The notes below the pieces were generated by a model. The model saw nothing but the letters and a program-made list of their open reading frames with translations, searched no databases and was not told the origin of the DNA. This document shows, in pieces, positions 1 to 8,272 of a stretch of 64,000 bases of DNA (its first letter is position 1; each line of letters starts with the position of its first letter). The stretch spans positions 1-64,000 of the forward strand of contig JAUSOD010000051.1 of NCBI GenBank assembly GCA_030656215.1. Reading direction: 5' to 3'. The position numbers and the translations under genes were made by a program. Source of the stretch: Azoarcus sp. Lineage in GTDB: Bacteria > Pseudomonadota > Gammaproteobacteria > Burkholderiales > Rhodocyclaceae.

Positions 1-263
1 GTGAGCCCGGCGCGCGCGAGGCTGGCGGTGAAGCTGTCGACGTCCGGATGGCGGCTGCGGATCTCGGCGATCGCCGCATCCACGGCGCCGGGCGCGAGGC
101 AGACACCACTGGCTTCGCTGCTCGACAGCACCACCGCCTCGATCTCGGCGTACTGGTGCGCAACCTCGCGCGCGCGGCTGCGCTCGGCCTCGGTCAGGGC
201 GCCACAATCCTTGCTGAACAGGGCGAGCGCGGCCTTGAGTTCGTAGTAGGGTTGGGTGCTCAT
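1..263 (-). CDS. nifM: NifM, nitrogenase-maturation peptidyl-prolyl isomerase (partial, N-terminus only)
   Basis: Only the first 87 or so codons lie in the window; the gene runs off the left edge. The visible N-terminus reads MSTQPYYELKAALALF, then a stretch with EIEAVVLSSSEASGV, which resembles the helical N-terminal domain of Azotobacter NifM (EDAVLRSPDAIGV). In the family a PpiC-type parvulin domain follows, which cannot be seen here. NifM is needed for folding of the nitrogenase Fe protein NifH. The start ATG overlaps the nifZ stop in an ATGA arrangement, so the two are translationally coupled. The gene order nifW-nifZ-nifM supports the call. Confidence 0.85.
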   Translation of the reverse strand, partial: MSTQPYYELKAALALFSKDCGALTEAERSRAREVAHQYAEIEAVVLSSSEASGVCLAPGAVDAAIAEIRSRHPDVDSFTASLARAGL

Positions 264-760
264 GCCGCGACCTCGTCGTCCTCGTCATCGGCGGAAAGTG
301 TCATCGGGCGGCGGACAACCGGGGGCGGCAGCGGTTCGAGCGAGTCCTCCGGAATACAGAGCATGTAGCCAGGAAAACTGACGTTGTAGTGCACGCCGCC
401 GGGCATGTCGCGCACGACCTTGATGATCTCGCCCAGGGTGCCCTTTTCGGCCACCACCGCGCCGCGCAGGGCAAAGCTGCGCCCTGCGATCACCTTCTCG
501 CGTGATTCGAAGCGGCTCGGTTTCCACGGTGCGTCGGCTGGGATCACTTCCTCGGCCCGACAGCCGATGATGCGGTCGATGTCGAGGAAATGAACGCTAT
601 AGATGATCTGGTCCTGCAGGAAGGTGCCGATCCCGACCACGTTGCCGATACTGCCTCGGCGCACGAGCAGGTCGCCCACGTCCATGCCGGGATAGGTACC
701 GTCATCGCGCACGTTGCGGGTGACGCGGACGGCATCGCCATAGTCGAATTCAGGGCGCAT
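260..760 (-). CDS. nifZ: NifZ, nitrogenase MoFe-protein maturation factor
   Basis: The 166-residue product carries the NifZ signature near its N-terminus: FDYGDAVRVTRNVRDDGTYP followed by a GSIGNVVGIGTFLQDQIIY segment. A second half (from about residue 90) repeats the pattern of a short SH3-like barrel (RGAVVAEKGTLGEI). NifZ acts as a chaperone-like factor during formation of the second P-cluster of the MoFe protein. The C-terminus is acidic (DDEDDE). It lies between nifW (47 bases upstream) and nifM (4-base overlap) in the iscA-nifUSV operon. Confidence 0.93.
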   Translation of the reverse strand: MRPEFDYGDAVRVTRNVRDDGTYPGMDVGDLLVRRGSIGNVVGIGTFLQDQIIYSVHFLDIDRIIGCRAEEVIPADAPWKPSRFESREKVIAGRSFALRGAVVAEKGTLGEIIKVVRDMPGGVHYNVSFPGYMLCIPEDSLEPLPPPVVRRPMTLSADDEDDEVAA

Positions 761-807
761 GGGCGTGTCCTCGGCCGGGGGTTGAAAGTTGGTTCAGCGG
801 ATTTGGT

Positions 808-1122
808 TCAGCGCTGGATATCGCCAAGCGGAACGAAGGCGGTGCCGGCCGCTTTCTTGAACACCGAAAAGACCTTTTCGGTGACGGCGTCGGACACGGT
901 GAAGTCGCGATAGGCCAGTTCGAGAAAGCGATGGTGGTGAGCGCGCCGGGCATCGTCGTCGCCTTCGGCCGGGTTGTGCGCCAGATAGTCGTGGTAGCGC
1001 TGCAGGATGTGCAGGCGGTTCACATGCACCACTGAGGGCTCGTAGGTGACGCCGAAGTACTCGAGGAAGTCTTCGGCAGCCGACAGCTCTTCCATTGCTT
1101 CGTCCAGGGTGAGTTCGTCCAT
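808..1122 (-). CDS. nifW: NifW, nitrogenase-stabilising/protective protein
   Basis: The 104-residue all-helical protein shows the family hallmarks: an acidic AAEDFLEYFGVTYEP segment near the N-terminus, then NRLHILQRYHDYL and a C-terminal VFSVFKKA. The length matches the family (about 105-115). NifW associates with the MoFe protein and is thought to protect it or help its maturation under oxygen. It follows the helical-repeat gene by 31 bases and precedes nifZ, as in other proteobacterial clusters. Confidence 0.94.
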   Translation of the reverse strand: MDELTLDEAMEELSAAEDFLEYFGVTYEPSVVHVNRLHILQRYHDYLAHNPAEGDDDARRAHHHRFLELAYRDFTVSDAVTEKVFSVFKKAAGTAFVPLGDIQR

Positions 1123-1153
1123 GATGGTGCTCCGTGGTCAGGTGGTCGGGCGG

Positions 1154-1666
1154 TCAGGTGATGAGGCTGGAGGGGTCTTCGGCAGCGCGGGCAACATCGA
1201 GCAATACCTTGCTGCCGAGACGATCGGCGGCGTCGATGCGGACCAGGGGTTCGAGCAGTGCAATGGCGGCGGCGGTTTCGCCCTGGCGCAGGCGGATATA
1301 CGCCGCGCCCTTGAGCGCCGACAGGTAGAAACGGGTCAGCGTCATGGAACATCGGCCGGCAGCGGCAACCTGCTCGGTATCGAAGCCGGTGCCCGCCGCC
1401 GGCAGGCCGACGCGCTCGCCGCTGACAGCAATCGCATGCCACACCACGGCCTCGGCTTCGGCCATCTGGTGACGATAGAAGTGATAGCGGTAGCGCGCGA
1501 CCAGCACCAGCAGGTGGTCGGGTGCGCGGTGCGCGGCTTCGGCCAGTGCCTGCTCGGCTTCGGGAGCCCCGTAGTACTCGCCGGCGCGTTCGATCAGCGC
1601 CAGGACGCCTTCCGGGAGGGGATCCTCGAAATACAGGGGTTCGGGATCGAAGTGCAGCAAGTCCAT
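1154..1666 (-). CDS. nif-associated helical-repeat (TPR-like) protein, function unknown
   Basis: The 170-residue product starts [15 protein letters not shown]; this ATG shares one base with the cysE stop, which argues for it over a start 15 codons upstream inside cysE. It is almost entirely helical with tetratricopeptide-like periodicity: AEQALAEAAHRAPDHLLVLV at about residues 37-56, and ALKGAAYIRLRQGETAAAIALL near 115-136. There is no signal peptide and no obvious catalytic motif. Unnamed ORFs occupy the same place (between cysE/nifP and nifW) in Azotobacter-type clusters, so a scaffolding role in nitrogenase assembly is plausible but is only inferred from context. Confidence 0.75.
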   Translation of the reverse strand: MDLLHFDPEPLYFEDPLPEGVLALIERAGEYYGAPEAEQALAEAAHRAPDHLLVLVARYRYHFYRHQMAEAEAVVWHAIAVSGERVGLPAAGTGFDTEQVAAAGRCSMTLTRFYLSALKGAAYIRLRQGETAAAIALLEPLVRIDAADRLGSKVLLDVARAAEDPSSLIT

Positions 1667-2535
1667 CAGCGTACCCCGCTCACGGTGTCGGTTTCGGGCT
1701 GACAGGCGCATTCGGGACAGGCGCCGTCAGTGTTGGCCTGGCAGTCGATGTTGCTATGGGTGATGTTGCTATGGGCGATCAGCGGAATCGTCACCCGGGC
1801 CGTCTTCGGTTTTGCGGCCGGCGCTTCCGGGGCGCTCGGCTGGATACGGGCCAGATCGGCCTCCAGGGTCTTGATCCGGTCGAGCAAGCAGTTCAGGGTG
1901 TGGCCGACCGGGTCGGGCATCAGGTGATGGTCGAGGTTGAGTTCGTCGGTGGGGCTGAGCATCGGCCCTTCGCGCTTGACTACCCGTGCCGGGATGCCGA
2001 CCACGGTGCGATCCGGCGGGACGTTCTTTACCACTACCGAGTTGGCACCGACGCGGACCCGGCTGCCGATGGTGATTGCGCCGAGGATCTTGGCGCCGGC
2101 GCCGACCACGACATGATCGCCCAGCGTGGGGTGGCGCTTGCCCGGGTTCCAGGTCGTGCCGCCGAGGGTGACGCCGTGATACAGGGTGACGTCATTGCCG
2201 ATTTCGGCAGTCTCACCCACTACCACGCCAGCGCCGTGATCGATGAAGAAGCGGCGGCCGATGCGGGCGCCGGGGTGGATATCGACATTGCTGAACACGC
2301 GGGCCATGAAGCTCAGTAGCCGTGCTGGATAGCGCCAGTCCCGCTGCCACAGTACATGGGCGAGCCGGTAGGCGATCAGGGCATGCACGCCAGGGTAGGT
2401 GGTGAGCACTTCCCAAGTGCTGCGGGCAGCCGGGTCGCGGCCGAATACGCAGCGCACATCCTCGCGCAGCAGGCCGAAAAGGCTGGGGGCCGGGGTGTCG
2501 AGGGTGTCAGTCATGGTCGCAGTTCGGGTCGCCAT
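1666..2535 (-). CDS. nifP: Serine O-acetyltransferase, nif-cluster CysE paralogue (NifP)
   Basis: A cysE-type gene of 289 residues: helical N-terminal domain with [20 protein letters not shown], then a left-handed beta-helix with hexapeptide repeats ([30 protein letters not shown]) and the loop with [13 protein letters not shown]. It makes O-acetylserine from serine and acetyl-CoA, the precursor of the cysteine that NifS uses as sulfur donor. The tail after about residue 245 is longer than usual and Cys-rich ([12 protein letters not shown]), and it includes a tandem 15-base repeat at about 1748-1777 coding [10 protein letters not shown]. It lies 5 bases after nifV. Confidence 0.9.
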   Translation of the reverse strand: MATRTATMTDTLDTPAPSLFGLLREDVRCVFGRDPAARSTWEVLTTYPGVHALIAYRLAHVLWQRDWRYPARLLSFMARVFSNVDIHPGARIGRRFFIDHGAGVVVGETAEIGNDVTLYHGVTLGGTTWNPGKRHPTLGDHVVVGAGAKILGAITIGSRVRVGANSVVVKNVPPDRTVVGIPARVVKREGPMLSPTDELNLDHHLMPDPVGHTLNCLLDRIKTLEADLARIQPSAPEAPAAKPKTARVTIPLIAHSNITHSNIDCQANTDGACPECACQPETDTVSGVR

Positions 2536-2540
2536 GGTGG

Positions 2541-3734
2541 TCAGGCTCCGGCGAGGACAGAAGGAAGAAACAGGCTCAGGGCCGGCTGCAACTCGGCCTG
2601 ACGGTTTTGCAGGGTGTCCCAGAACGAGATCAGGTCGCTGCGCTCGGGCGTGCGCTTGGTGCGGCCGGTGAACTCGCGCACATGCGCGAGCAGACAGGCC
2701 AGCTCGGTTTCGGTCGGGTTGATGCCGAGGCCGGTGTAGGCCAGCGCCACTCCGCGACTGCCCGAATGCTTGCCCAGCAGCATGCGGTGGCTGCGACCGA
2801 GCAGCGCGGGGTCGATGTTCTGGTAGTTGGCCGGATCCTTGAGCAGGCCATCCACATGAATGCCCGCCTCGTGAGTGAAGACACCTTCGCCGACCACGCT
2901 CTTGTGCCAGCCCACCGGTCGACCAGAGGCTATTGCCACCGCTTCGGAGGCGTCGAGCAGGCGGCGGAAGTCGATCAGGTCCCCGAGGTGGTGAAACTGG
3001 CGCAAGCCCAGCGCCACCTCTTCCAGTGCGGCATTGCCGGCACGTTCGCCAAGACCGTTGACCGTGGTGTTGACATGGGTGGCACCGGCACGCACCGCGG
3101 CCAGGGTGTTGGCCGTGGCCAGACCGAGGTCGTCATGGGCATGCATCTCGAGTTCGAGGGGGGTGATTTTCCGCAGTGCGGCGATGGCGTCGAAGGTGGC
3201 AAAGGGATCGAGCACGCCGAGGGTGTCGGCAAAGCGGAAGCGTCTGGCTCCGGCGGCTTCGGCCGCGGCGACCACTTCGGCGAGGAAGCCGGGATCGGCA
3301 CGCGAGGCGTCTTCACCGCCGACGCCGACCTCGAACCCGGCATCGCGCGCCACCGGCACCCAGCGCGCAATGCGCGCCAGCACTTCGTCGCGGTTGGAGC
3401 CGAGCTTGTGCCGGATCTGCTGCTCGGATACCGGCACTGACAATTCAAGCATGTGCACCGGCAAGCCCCTACAGGACTCGATATCGGCACCGGTGAGTCG
3501 GCCCCACACGATGAGCCGGGTGTTCTCCCCGGCATCGTCCAGGGTGCGGGCGATGGCACGGATGTCGTCGCACTCCTCGGCGCCCATCGCCGGGATGCCG
3601 ATCTCCAGCTCGGGTACGCCGATCGACGCCAGAATGCCGGCGATCGCGCACTTTTCCGCACAGGTGAAGGCAACCCCTGCGGACTGTTCGCCGTCGCGCA
3701 GGGTGGTGTCGTCGATGGTGACCGGGATGGACAT
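2541..3734 (-). CDS. nifV: Homocitrate synthase NifV
   Basis: The 397-residue enzyme condenses acetyl-CoA with 2-oxoglutarate to give homocitrate, the organic ligand of FeMo-cofactor. It belongs to the DRE-TIM metallolyase family: the N-terminal [10 protein letters not shown] motif carries the metal and substrate residues, followed by [13 protein letters not shown], the metal-binding HAHDD, and [13 protein letters not shown]. It shows the GKHSGSRGV segment near residue 315 typical of NifV. The gene lies between nifS and cysE in the nifUSV operon. Confidence 0.95.
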   Translation of the reverse strand: MSIPVTIDDTTLRDGEQSAGVAFTCAEKCAIAGILASIGVPELEIGIPAMGAEECDDIRAIARTLDDAGENTRLIVWGRLTGADIESCRGLPVHMLELSVPVSEQQIRHKLGSNRDEVLARIARWVPVARDAGFEVGVGGEDASRADPGFLAEVVAAAEAAGARRFRFADTLGVLDPFATFDAIAALRKITPLELEMHAHDDLGLATANTLAAVRAGATHVNTTVNGLGERAGNAALEEVALGLRQFHHLGDLIDFRRLLDASEAVAIASGRPVGWHKSVVGEGVFTHEAGIHVDGLLKDPANYQNIDPALLGRSHRMLLGKHSGSRGVALAYTGLGINPTETELACLLAHVREFTGRTKRTPERSDLISFWDTLQNRQAELQPALSLFLPSVLAGA

Positions 3735-3827
3735 GGCAGCTTCCGGGAGTGGGGGAGCGGGTTCGGGTGGCGTGATCGGTCCGCGTGCGAGGTCGGGTCG
3801 ATCACGCCGGTTTGTTACACGCCGTGC

Positions 3828-5054
3828 TCAGGCATAAGTCGGGGCGAAGGCCTTCTCCGGATCGGTGACCGGACCGTTCTCGCCCCAGTACGGAGACAGC
3901 TTGCGCAGCTGGGCGATGATGGCCGGGGTGACAGCGATGACGCGGTCGATTTCGGCCTCGGTGTTTTCGCGCGACAGCGAGAAGCGGATGGTGCCGTGGG
4001 CGGCGGTGTAGGGAATGCCCATGGCGCGCATCACGTGCGAGGGTTCGAGCGAGCCCGAGGTGCAGGCCGAGCCGGACGATGCCGCGATGCCCTGCTTGTT
4101 GAGCAGCATCAGGATGGCTTCGCCCTCGACGTATTCGAACGCGACGTTGAGCGTGTTCGGCAGGCGGTTGCGGGCGTCGCCGGTGACGAAAGCGTGCGGC
4201 ACGGCGGCAAGGATGCCGGCCTGCAGCTTGTCGCGCAGCGCGCGGACGTAGGTGTTCTCCTGCTCCATGTGCTCGAGCGCAAGCTCCGCCGCGACGCCCA
4301 TGCCGATGATGGCGGGGACGTTCTCGGTGCCGGCACGACGACCACGCTCCTGGCCACCGCCGCGCAGCAGCGGGCGGAAGCGGGCGCCACGGCGCAGATA
4401 GAGTGCGCCGATACCTTTCGGCCCGTGCAGCTTGTGACCCGACATCGACAGCATGTCGATCGCGGAATTGGCCAGGTTGAGCGGAATCTTGCCCACGGCC
4501 TGGACCGCATCGGTATGGAACAGCACGCCAGCGGCGTTGGCCATCTGCGCCATTTGCTCCACCGGGAAGAAGGTGCCGGTTTCGTTGTTGGCCCACATCA
4601 CCGAGACCACCGCGACCTTGTCGCTGAGCAGCTTGGCGTATTCATCGAGATCCAGCCGCCCGATGCCGTCCACCTTGAGTTTGTGGATGGTGTAGCCATC
4701 CTTCTCGAGCTGGTCGCACAGGTGGAGCACGGCGTGGTGCTCGACCATGGTGATGATGATTTCGCGGCGCTCCGGATTGGCCTTCAAGGCTGACAGGATG
4801 GCGGTGTTGTCGGCCTCGGTGCCGCCGGCGGTATAGACGATCTCGGAGTCATATTCGGCACCGAGCAGCTTCTGCAAGGAACCACGTGCTGCCTTCACGG
4901 CGTGGCCCACCTTGGCGCCGAAGCTGTGCATCGAGGACGGGTTGCCGAACTGCTCGGTGAAGTAGGGCAGCATCGCCGCAACCGCCTCGGGCGCGCAGCG
5001 GGTGGTGGCGTTGTTGTCGAGATAGATCGGCGTCAGGTTGGGGATGCTCATCAT
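3828..5054 (-). CDS. nifS: Cysteine desulfurase NifS
   Basis: A class V PLP enzyme of 408 residues that mobilises cysteine sulfur for nitrogenase Fe-S clusters on NifU. Visible landmarks: YLDNNATT at the N-terminus, EHHAVL with the cofactor-stacking His at about 106, the PLP lysine in SGHKLHGPKG (K208), and the sulfur-carrying cysteine in SSGSACTSGSLEPSH (C331). Two adjacent ATG codons are possible starts (5054 or 5051); the second has better spacing from the GGAG sequence. It is 17 bases downstream of nifU. Confidence 0.96.
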   Translation of the reverse strand: MMSIPNLTPIYLDNNATTRCAPEAVAAMLPYFTEQFGNPSSMHSFGAKVGHAVKAARGSLQKLLGAEYDSEIVYTAGGTEADNTAILSALKANPERREIIITMVEHHAVLHLCDQLEKDGYTIHKLKVDGIGRLDLDEYAKLLSDKVAVVSVMWANNETGTFFPVEQMAQMANAAGVLFHTDAVQAVGKIPLNLANSAIDMLSMSGHKLHGPKGIGALYLRRGARFRPLLRGGGQERGRRAGTENVPAIIGMGVAAELALEHMEQENTYVRALRDKLQAGILAAVPHAFVTGDARNRLPNTLNVAFEYVEGEAILMLLNKQGIAASSGSACTSGSLEPSHVMRAMGIPYTAAHGTIRFSLSRENTEAEIDRVIAVTPAIIAQLRKLSPYWGENGPVTDPEKAFAPTYA

Positions 5055-5071
5055 GCTCTCCGTATGGCCGG

Positions 5072-5959
5072 TCAGGCGAGGGTGTTCGGGGCAAGCTTGA
5101 CCGTCGGCTTCACCGGTACCAGCTTCACCAGCTCACCGAGGGCTTCGATCATCTGCGCCTGGACGCCGCCCAGGGTGGCTGCTTCCATCTGGCAGCCGGA
5201 GCAGGCTCCCTTCATGGCCACGTAGATGGTCTTGCCATCGACGTCGACCAGTTCGATGTCACCATGGTCGCGCTGCAGGTTGGGGCGGGCCTTCTCGATC
5301 ACTTGCTCGATCTTGCGGATGCGCTCGAGGGTGGTCATTTTGCCCGGCACCTTCTTCTCCGGCGGGGGGGCGGCCTTGAAGTCTTCGCCGCGCTCGGCCA
5401 GCACCTTGGCAAGGATCTCCTCGATGCCTTCGTGGCACGACGAGCAACCGCCGCCGGCCTTGGTGTAGTTGGTGACCTGCTCGACGCTGCACAGGTTGTT
5501 GGCGCGGATGGTGTCCTCGATCATCACTGCATCGACGGCGAAACACTTGCAGATCAGCGCGCCTTCCTCGTGGTCGTCGCTCCAGACTTCGCCGCGGTAG
5601 TTGGCGATCGCCGATTGCAGGGCTTCGCGGCCCATTACCGAGCAGTGCATTTTTTCCGGCGGCAGGCCGCCGAGGAAGTCGGCGATGTCCTGGTTGCTGA
5701 CGTCGAGCGCCTGCTCCAGGGTCTTGCCCTTGATGATCTCGGTCAGCGCCGAGCTCGACGCGATCGCCGAGCCGCAGCCGAAGGTCTGGAACGAGGCGTC
5801 GAGGATGGTCTCGTTGGCCGGGTCGACCTTGAGCATCAGGCGCAGCGCGTCGCCACAGGAAATCGAGCCCACTTCACCAATGGCGTTTGCCTCGGGCAGC
5901 GCACCGGCGTTGCGCGGGTTGTAGAAGTGTTCCTTGACGGTTTCGGAGTAATCCCACAT
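5072..5959 (-). CDS. nifU: Fe-S cluster scaffold NifU (three-domain)
   Basis: The 295-residue modular scaffold has all three NifU domains. The N-terminal IscU-like domain has its assembly cysteines at C35, C62 and C106. The central domain holds a permanent 2Fe-2S cluster with ICKC and GGGCSSC cysteines between about residues 137 and 175. The C-terminal Nfu domain has the GACSGCQ pair. It receives sulfur from NifS and passes clusters to NifH and to NifB-type cofactor assembly. It follows iscA by 15 bases and precedes nifS by 17. Confidence 0.96.
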   Translation of the reverse strand: MWDYSETVKEHFYNPRNAGALPEANAIGEVGSISCGDALRLMLKVDPANETILDASFQTFGCGSAIASSSALTEIIKGKTLEQALDVSNQDIADFLGGLPPEKMHCSVMGREALQSAIANYRGEVWSDDHEEGALICKCFAVDAVMIEDTIRANNLCSVEQVTNYTKAGGGCSSCHEGIEEILAKVLAERGEDFKAAPPPEKKVPGKMTTLERIRKIEQVIEKARPNLQRDHGDIELVDVDGKTIYVAMKGACSGCQMEAATLGGVQAQMIEALGELVKLVPVKPTVKLAPNTLA

Positions 5960-5974
5960 GACGGTCTCCCTGAC

Positions 5975-6298
5975 TCAGGCTGCGAAGGACTGGCCACAGG
6001 CACAACCGGCCGAGGCGTTGGGGTTTTCGAACTTGAAGCCGGAGCCGGTGAGCGACTCGACGAAATCGACGGTGACGCCGGCGAGCATCGGGGCCGAGTA
6101 CGGATCCACCAACAGAGTGATGCCGTCGAGCTCGACGACCACGTCGTCCTCGGCTTTCTCGGCTTCGAGCTTCATGCCGTACTGCAGGCCGGAACAGCCG
6201 CCGCCCTGTACGTGGATGCGCAGCCCGACAACCGGATCGGCAGAGGTGGAGATGAAACGGCTGACGGCTTTCTGGGCGGTGGGGGTAAGCGTGATCAT
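5975..6298 (-). CDS. iscA: nif-specific A-type Fe-S carrier (IscA family)
   Basis: The 107-residue product starts MITLTPTAQKAV and ends GCACGQSFAA. The three conserved A-type cysteines are present: one in GGGCSGLQYG and the CAC pair at the C-terminus. A longer reading from 6355 is excluded because it would run through the sigma-54 promoter at 6340-6354. The protein is expected to carry or deliver Fe-S clusters alongside NifU; Azotobacter has the same nif-linked IscA upstream of nifU. It is the first gene of the nifUSV operon. Confidence 0.93.
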   Translation of the reverse strand: MITLTPTAQKAVSRFISTSADPVVGLRIHVQGGGCSGLQYGMKLEAEKAEDDVVVELDGITLLVDPYSAPMLAGVTVDFVESLTGSGFKFENPNASAGCACGQSFAA

Positions 6299-6339
6299 GT
6301 TCGGGTCTCCAGGTGGAAGGGGGCTATGGGAGACATAGT

Positions 6340-6354
6340 GCAAACCCCGTGCCA
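6340..6354 (-). promoter_or_regulatory. Sigma-54 (-24/-12) promoter of iscA-nifUSV
   Basis: On the minus strand the sequence is TGGCACGGGGTTTGC, an exact match to the TGGCAC-N5-TTGC consensus with 10 bases between GG and GC. The predicted start of transcription is about 30 bases before the iscA ATG. An IHF-like site and a NifA site lie upstream at proper spacing. Confidence 0.92.
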
Positions 6355-6369
6355 CGCGAAAATGATCTG

Positions 6370-6382
6370 CAAGGTATTGATT
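6370..6382. promoter_or_regulatory. Probable IHF site between NifA site and iscA promoter
   Basis: CAAGGTATTGATT on the plus strand matches the IHF consensus (WATCAA-N4-TTR read in reverse). It lies between the NifA site (6437-6452) and the -24 element, where IHF normally bends DNA to bring NifA to sigma-54 polymerase. Confidence 0.6.
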
Positions 6383-6436
6383 TATATGGTGCTGTAGTGT
6401 TTGTGTCGTGTCGCGAAGGGCACGCGGGGAGGGGTT

Positions 6437-6452
6437 TGTCAGTTTTGCGACA
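6437..6452. promoter_or_regulatory. NifA upstream activator sequence (TGT-N10-ACA) for iscA-nifUSV
   Basis: TGTCAGTTTTGCGACA is an exact TGT-N10-ACA match, about 85 bases upstream of the -24 element at 6354. Confidence 0.85.
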
Positions 6453-6462
6453 GATGGAGGAG

Positions 6463-6672
6463 GGGGTTGAAACCCGCCCTGCGGCGGCTGCCCGATGCCC
6501 GTGGCCGGAGCAATGTTTTTTGTAGGGCCGACTTCAGTCGGCCGCAGGCACCCGGGTCAGGCGTACGTGCCCGCACCACCTCCCGCGGCGGGTTGAAACC
6601 CGCCCTACGGCGGCTGTCCGATGGGCGTGGCCGATGCGATGTTTTTTTGTAGGGTCGGCTTCAGCCGACCGC
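6463..6672. repeat. Two tandem REP-like units, each with two palindromes
   Basis: Two similar units start at about 6463 and 6587 with a period of 126 bases. Each holds a GGGTTGAAACCCGCC-type palindrome followed by CGGCGGCTG, CCGATG, a T-rich run, then TGTAGGG and a second perfect hairpin with an 8-base stem and TC loop (6526-6543 and 6653-6670). The hairpin bases differ between units but pairing is kept, showing compensatory change. The whole fills the space between the NifA site of iscA and the next gene. Such elements are typical of REP/REPIN families mobilised by RAYT transposases; none is encoded here. Confidence 0.75.
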
Positions 6673-6678
6673 ACACGC

Positions 6679-7068
6679 TCAGCCGATTACGTGCTCGTAC
6701 ACCAGGCGCAGCACGTCACGCTCCGGGTCGGAGATGCCGCGGGTTTCGGTGATGGAGACGAAACGCCCCTGAGCGTTGCCGAGGGCATCGAAGGGCGGGT
6801 CGATGTCGGTGAAGTGCGCAAGCCGCACCGACACCGTGCCGCCCGGGGCAAGCATCTCGGCTTCGAACTCGGTATCGAGCTGCAGCGCACCCGCGGGCAG
6901 GCCCAGCAGGTCGGTGGCACGGGCGGTCAGGGCACCGGGGTGGGGCAGCACGCCCTCGTCGGCGGGGGCTTCGAGGCGCGCCGCAAGCATCGAATCGCCA
7001 AAGCGGGCGAATCGCAATCGGGCGCTGGTGGATTGCTTGTGGAACAGGACGAGGGCGAGGTCGTTCAT
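6679..7068 (-). CDS. nif-cluster protein of unknown function (129 aa)
   Basis: The start chosen is the ATG giving MNDLALVLFHKQST; longer readings overlap fdxB. The product is a compact, probably beta-rich protein with LRFARFGDSMLAARLEAP, EAEMLAPGGTVSVRL and a C-terminal DPERDVLRLVYEHV. No signal peptide, cysteine motif or catalytic signature is visible, and I do not recognise the family. It ends the nifENX-ferredoxin run 41 bases after fdxB and is followed by the REP-like repeats. Co-transcription suggests a role in nitrogen fixation; nothing more specific can be supported. Confidence 0.7.
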   Translation of the reverse strand: MNDLALVLFHKQSTSARLRFARFGDSMLAARLEAPADEGVLPHPGALTARATDLLGLPAGALQLDTEFEAEMLAPGGTVSVRLAHFTDIDPPFDALGNAQGRFVSITETRGISDPERDVLRLVYEHVIG

Positions 7069-7109
7069 CGGGTGCTCGGGTTCAGGCGGTGGAGGGCAGA
7101 CGGTTTGGG

Positions 7110-7397
7110 TCAGGCGGTGACGGGCGACGCGCCGTGGGTGTGGCAGTCCTTGGGGCAGACGCGGCCACAGGCACCACAGCCGATACAGTCGAGCGCGTTC
7201 TTCAGTGTCATGACCATCATGTTGTCGTCGTCGAGATCTTCGTCCATGTCGTCTTCGCGCTCGACGAGGTCGAACACGTCGCGCGGACAGACCTTGTAAC
7301 AGCGGCCACAGCCGATGCATTTCTTGCCGTCGAGTTCGAGGACGAACTGTGCCGTCCAGGGGGTGCCGCCGCGGGTCAGGCCGGTGATGGGATCCAT
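7110..7397 (-). CDS. fdxB: nif-specific ferredoxin III (FdxB), 2[4Fe-4S]
   Basis: A 95-residue ferredoxin with two cluster motifs, CIGCGRCYKVCP near residue 27 and CIGCGACGRVCP near residue 71, separated by an acidic insert (DDMDEDLDDDN) longer than in ordinary 2[4Fe-4S] ferredoxins. This spacing, and the start MDPITGLTRGG, match the nif-linked ferredoxin III family. It is likely an electron donor for FeMo-cofactor synthesis or for nitrogenase. It sits downstream of the DUF683 gene. Confidence 0.9.
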   Translation of the reverse strand: MDPITGLTRGGTPWTAQFVLELDGKKCIGCGRCYKVCPRDVFDLVEREDDMDEDLDDDNMMVMTLKNALDCIGCGACGRVCPKDCHTHGASPVTA

Positions 7398-7506
7398 GGT
7401 GTGTTCCTCTGTTGCATGTTGCGGGGGAAAGAAGGTTCTGAGGCTGGGAGCCTGAAGGCCGGTGATCGATGCAGCGGTTCGGTGGCGAAATGCCTGGAGG
7501 CAGGGC

Positions 7507-7722
7507 TCAGCTTTCGGTCTCGGTTGCCGCCGTCAGACGCGCATTGGCTTCGGCCCAGGCCTGGCAGGCCTCGTAGGCCGATTGCGATATGCCCGGCAGC
7601 TCTTGGTAGCCGGCCGGCAGGCGGTCCTCGACCAGGTCGTGCAGTTGTGAGGCCCATTCCTGAGAAATGCGCTTGAGTTTGCGGACTTCCTTTTCCAGCG
7701 CCTTGAGTTCTTCGTCGTTCAT
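7507..7722 (-). CDS. Small nif-associated DUF683 (CCE_0567-type) protein
   Basis: The 71-residue product begins MNDEELKALEKEVRKLKRIS, a helical hairpin with conserved DLVEDRLPAGYQELP and AYEACQAWAEA. The start at 7722 has an AGGAG ribosome-binding sequence six bases upstream. Members of this family (cyanobacterial CCE_0567 type) form Rop-like helical bundles, bind metal and are encoded next to nifX and DUF269. Its exact role is unknown; a part in cofactor handling is inferred from the constant neighbourhood. Confidence 0.87.
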   Translation of the reverse strand: MNDEELKALEKEVRKLKRISQEWASQLHDLVEDRLPAGYQELPGISQSAYEACQAWAEANARLTAATETES

Positions 7723-7786
7723 CTCGATCTCCTGCATTGCGCCCGTGACGGCGCTGCGTCCGCCACGGGTCGGGATGTCTGCTCGG

Positions 7787-8272
7787 TCAGAGACCGGCCA
7801 CTTCGGGGTATTTGCCGACCAGCTCAAGGGCCACCGACAGGATCTTGTCGCCTTCGTCCTTCATCTTGGAGAAGGAGTCGAAGCCGAAGCGATGCACGTC
7901 GCGCAGCGTGCGGCTCACGACCACGAGCTTGCCGACGGTGATCACCGCTCGGCCGAAACCTTCGTGCGACAGGTTGATGATCGGCACTGCCATCAGGCCG
8001 CATTCCTTCTCGATCAACGCGGCGATCGCGTTGTGAAAGGCCTTTACCCGAGCGATGGTGACGTCATCGGGGTCGCCCACCACCGGGATCTGGCGGCGCT
8101 GTTCCTTGGTCAGCACGTAGGGCGCGAGCACGCGCTCGATGGGCCATTCGTCGTAGGTGCCGTAGTTGTCGAGCGCGCGCGTCTGGCGGTTCATTTCCTT
8201 GAAGAAGTCAGTGCCGGCAAGGTCGGCGCCAAGGACGGGCGCGGGGGCGGTATTGGTGTCGATGCTGATCAT
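7787..8272 (-). CDS. NifX-associated nitrogen fixation protein (DUF269)
   Basis: The 161-residue product starts MISIDTNTAPAP and carries the DUF269 core: DFFKEMNRQTRALDNYGTYD, the central VKAFHNAIAALIEKE, and a C-terminal GFGRAVITVGKLVVV. The family is found immediately downstream of nifX in many diazotrophs and is presumed to help FeMo-cofactor synthesis. Its ATG overlaps the end of the RseC-like gene by 4 bases, indicating translational coupling. Confidence 0.9.
   Translation of the reverse strand: MISIDTNTAPAPVLGADLAGTDFFKEMNRQTRALDNYGTYDEWPIERVLAPYVLTKEQRRQIPVVGDPDDVTIARVKAFHNAIAALIEKECGLMAVPIINLSHEGFGRAVITVGKLVVVSRTLRDVHRFGFDSFSKMKDEGDKILSVALELVGKYPEVAGL

Noticed and set aside
6299-6355. 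Upstream start for iscA at 6355
   Set aside because: It would place the sigma-54 promoter inside the coding region and adds residues absent from the family.
6463-6672. Repeat pair considered as a small CRISPR array
   Set aside because: Only two units with a 126-base period, internal palindromes and conserved inner sequence; no spacer pattern and no cas genes.
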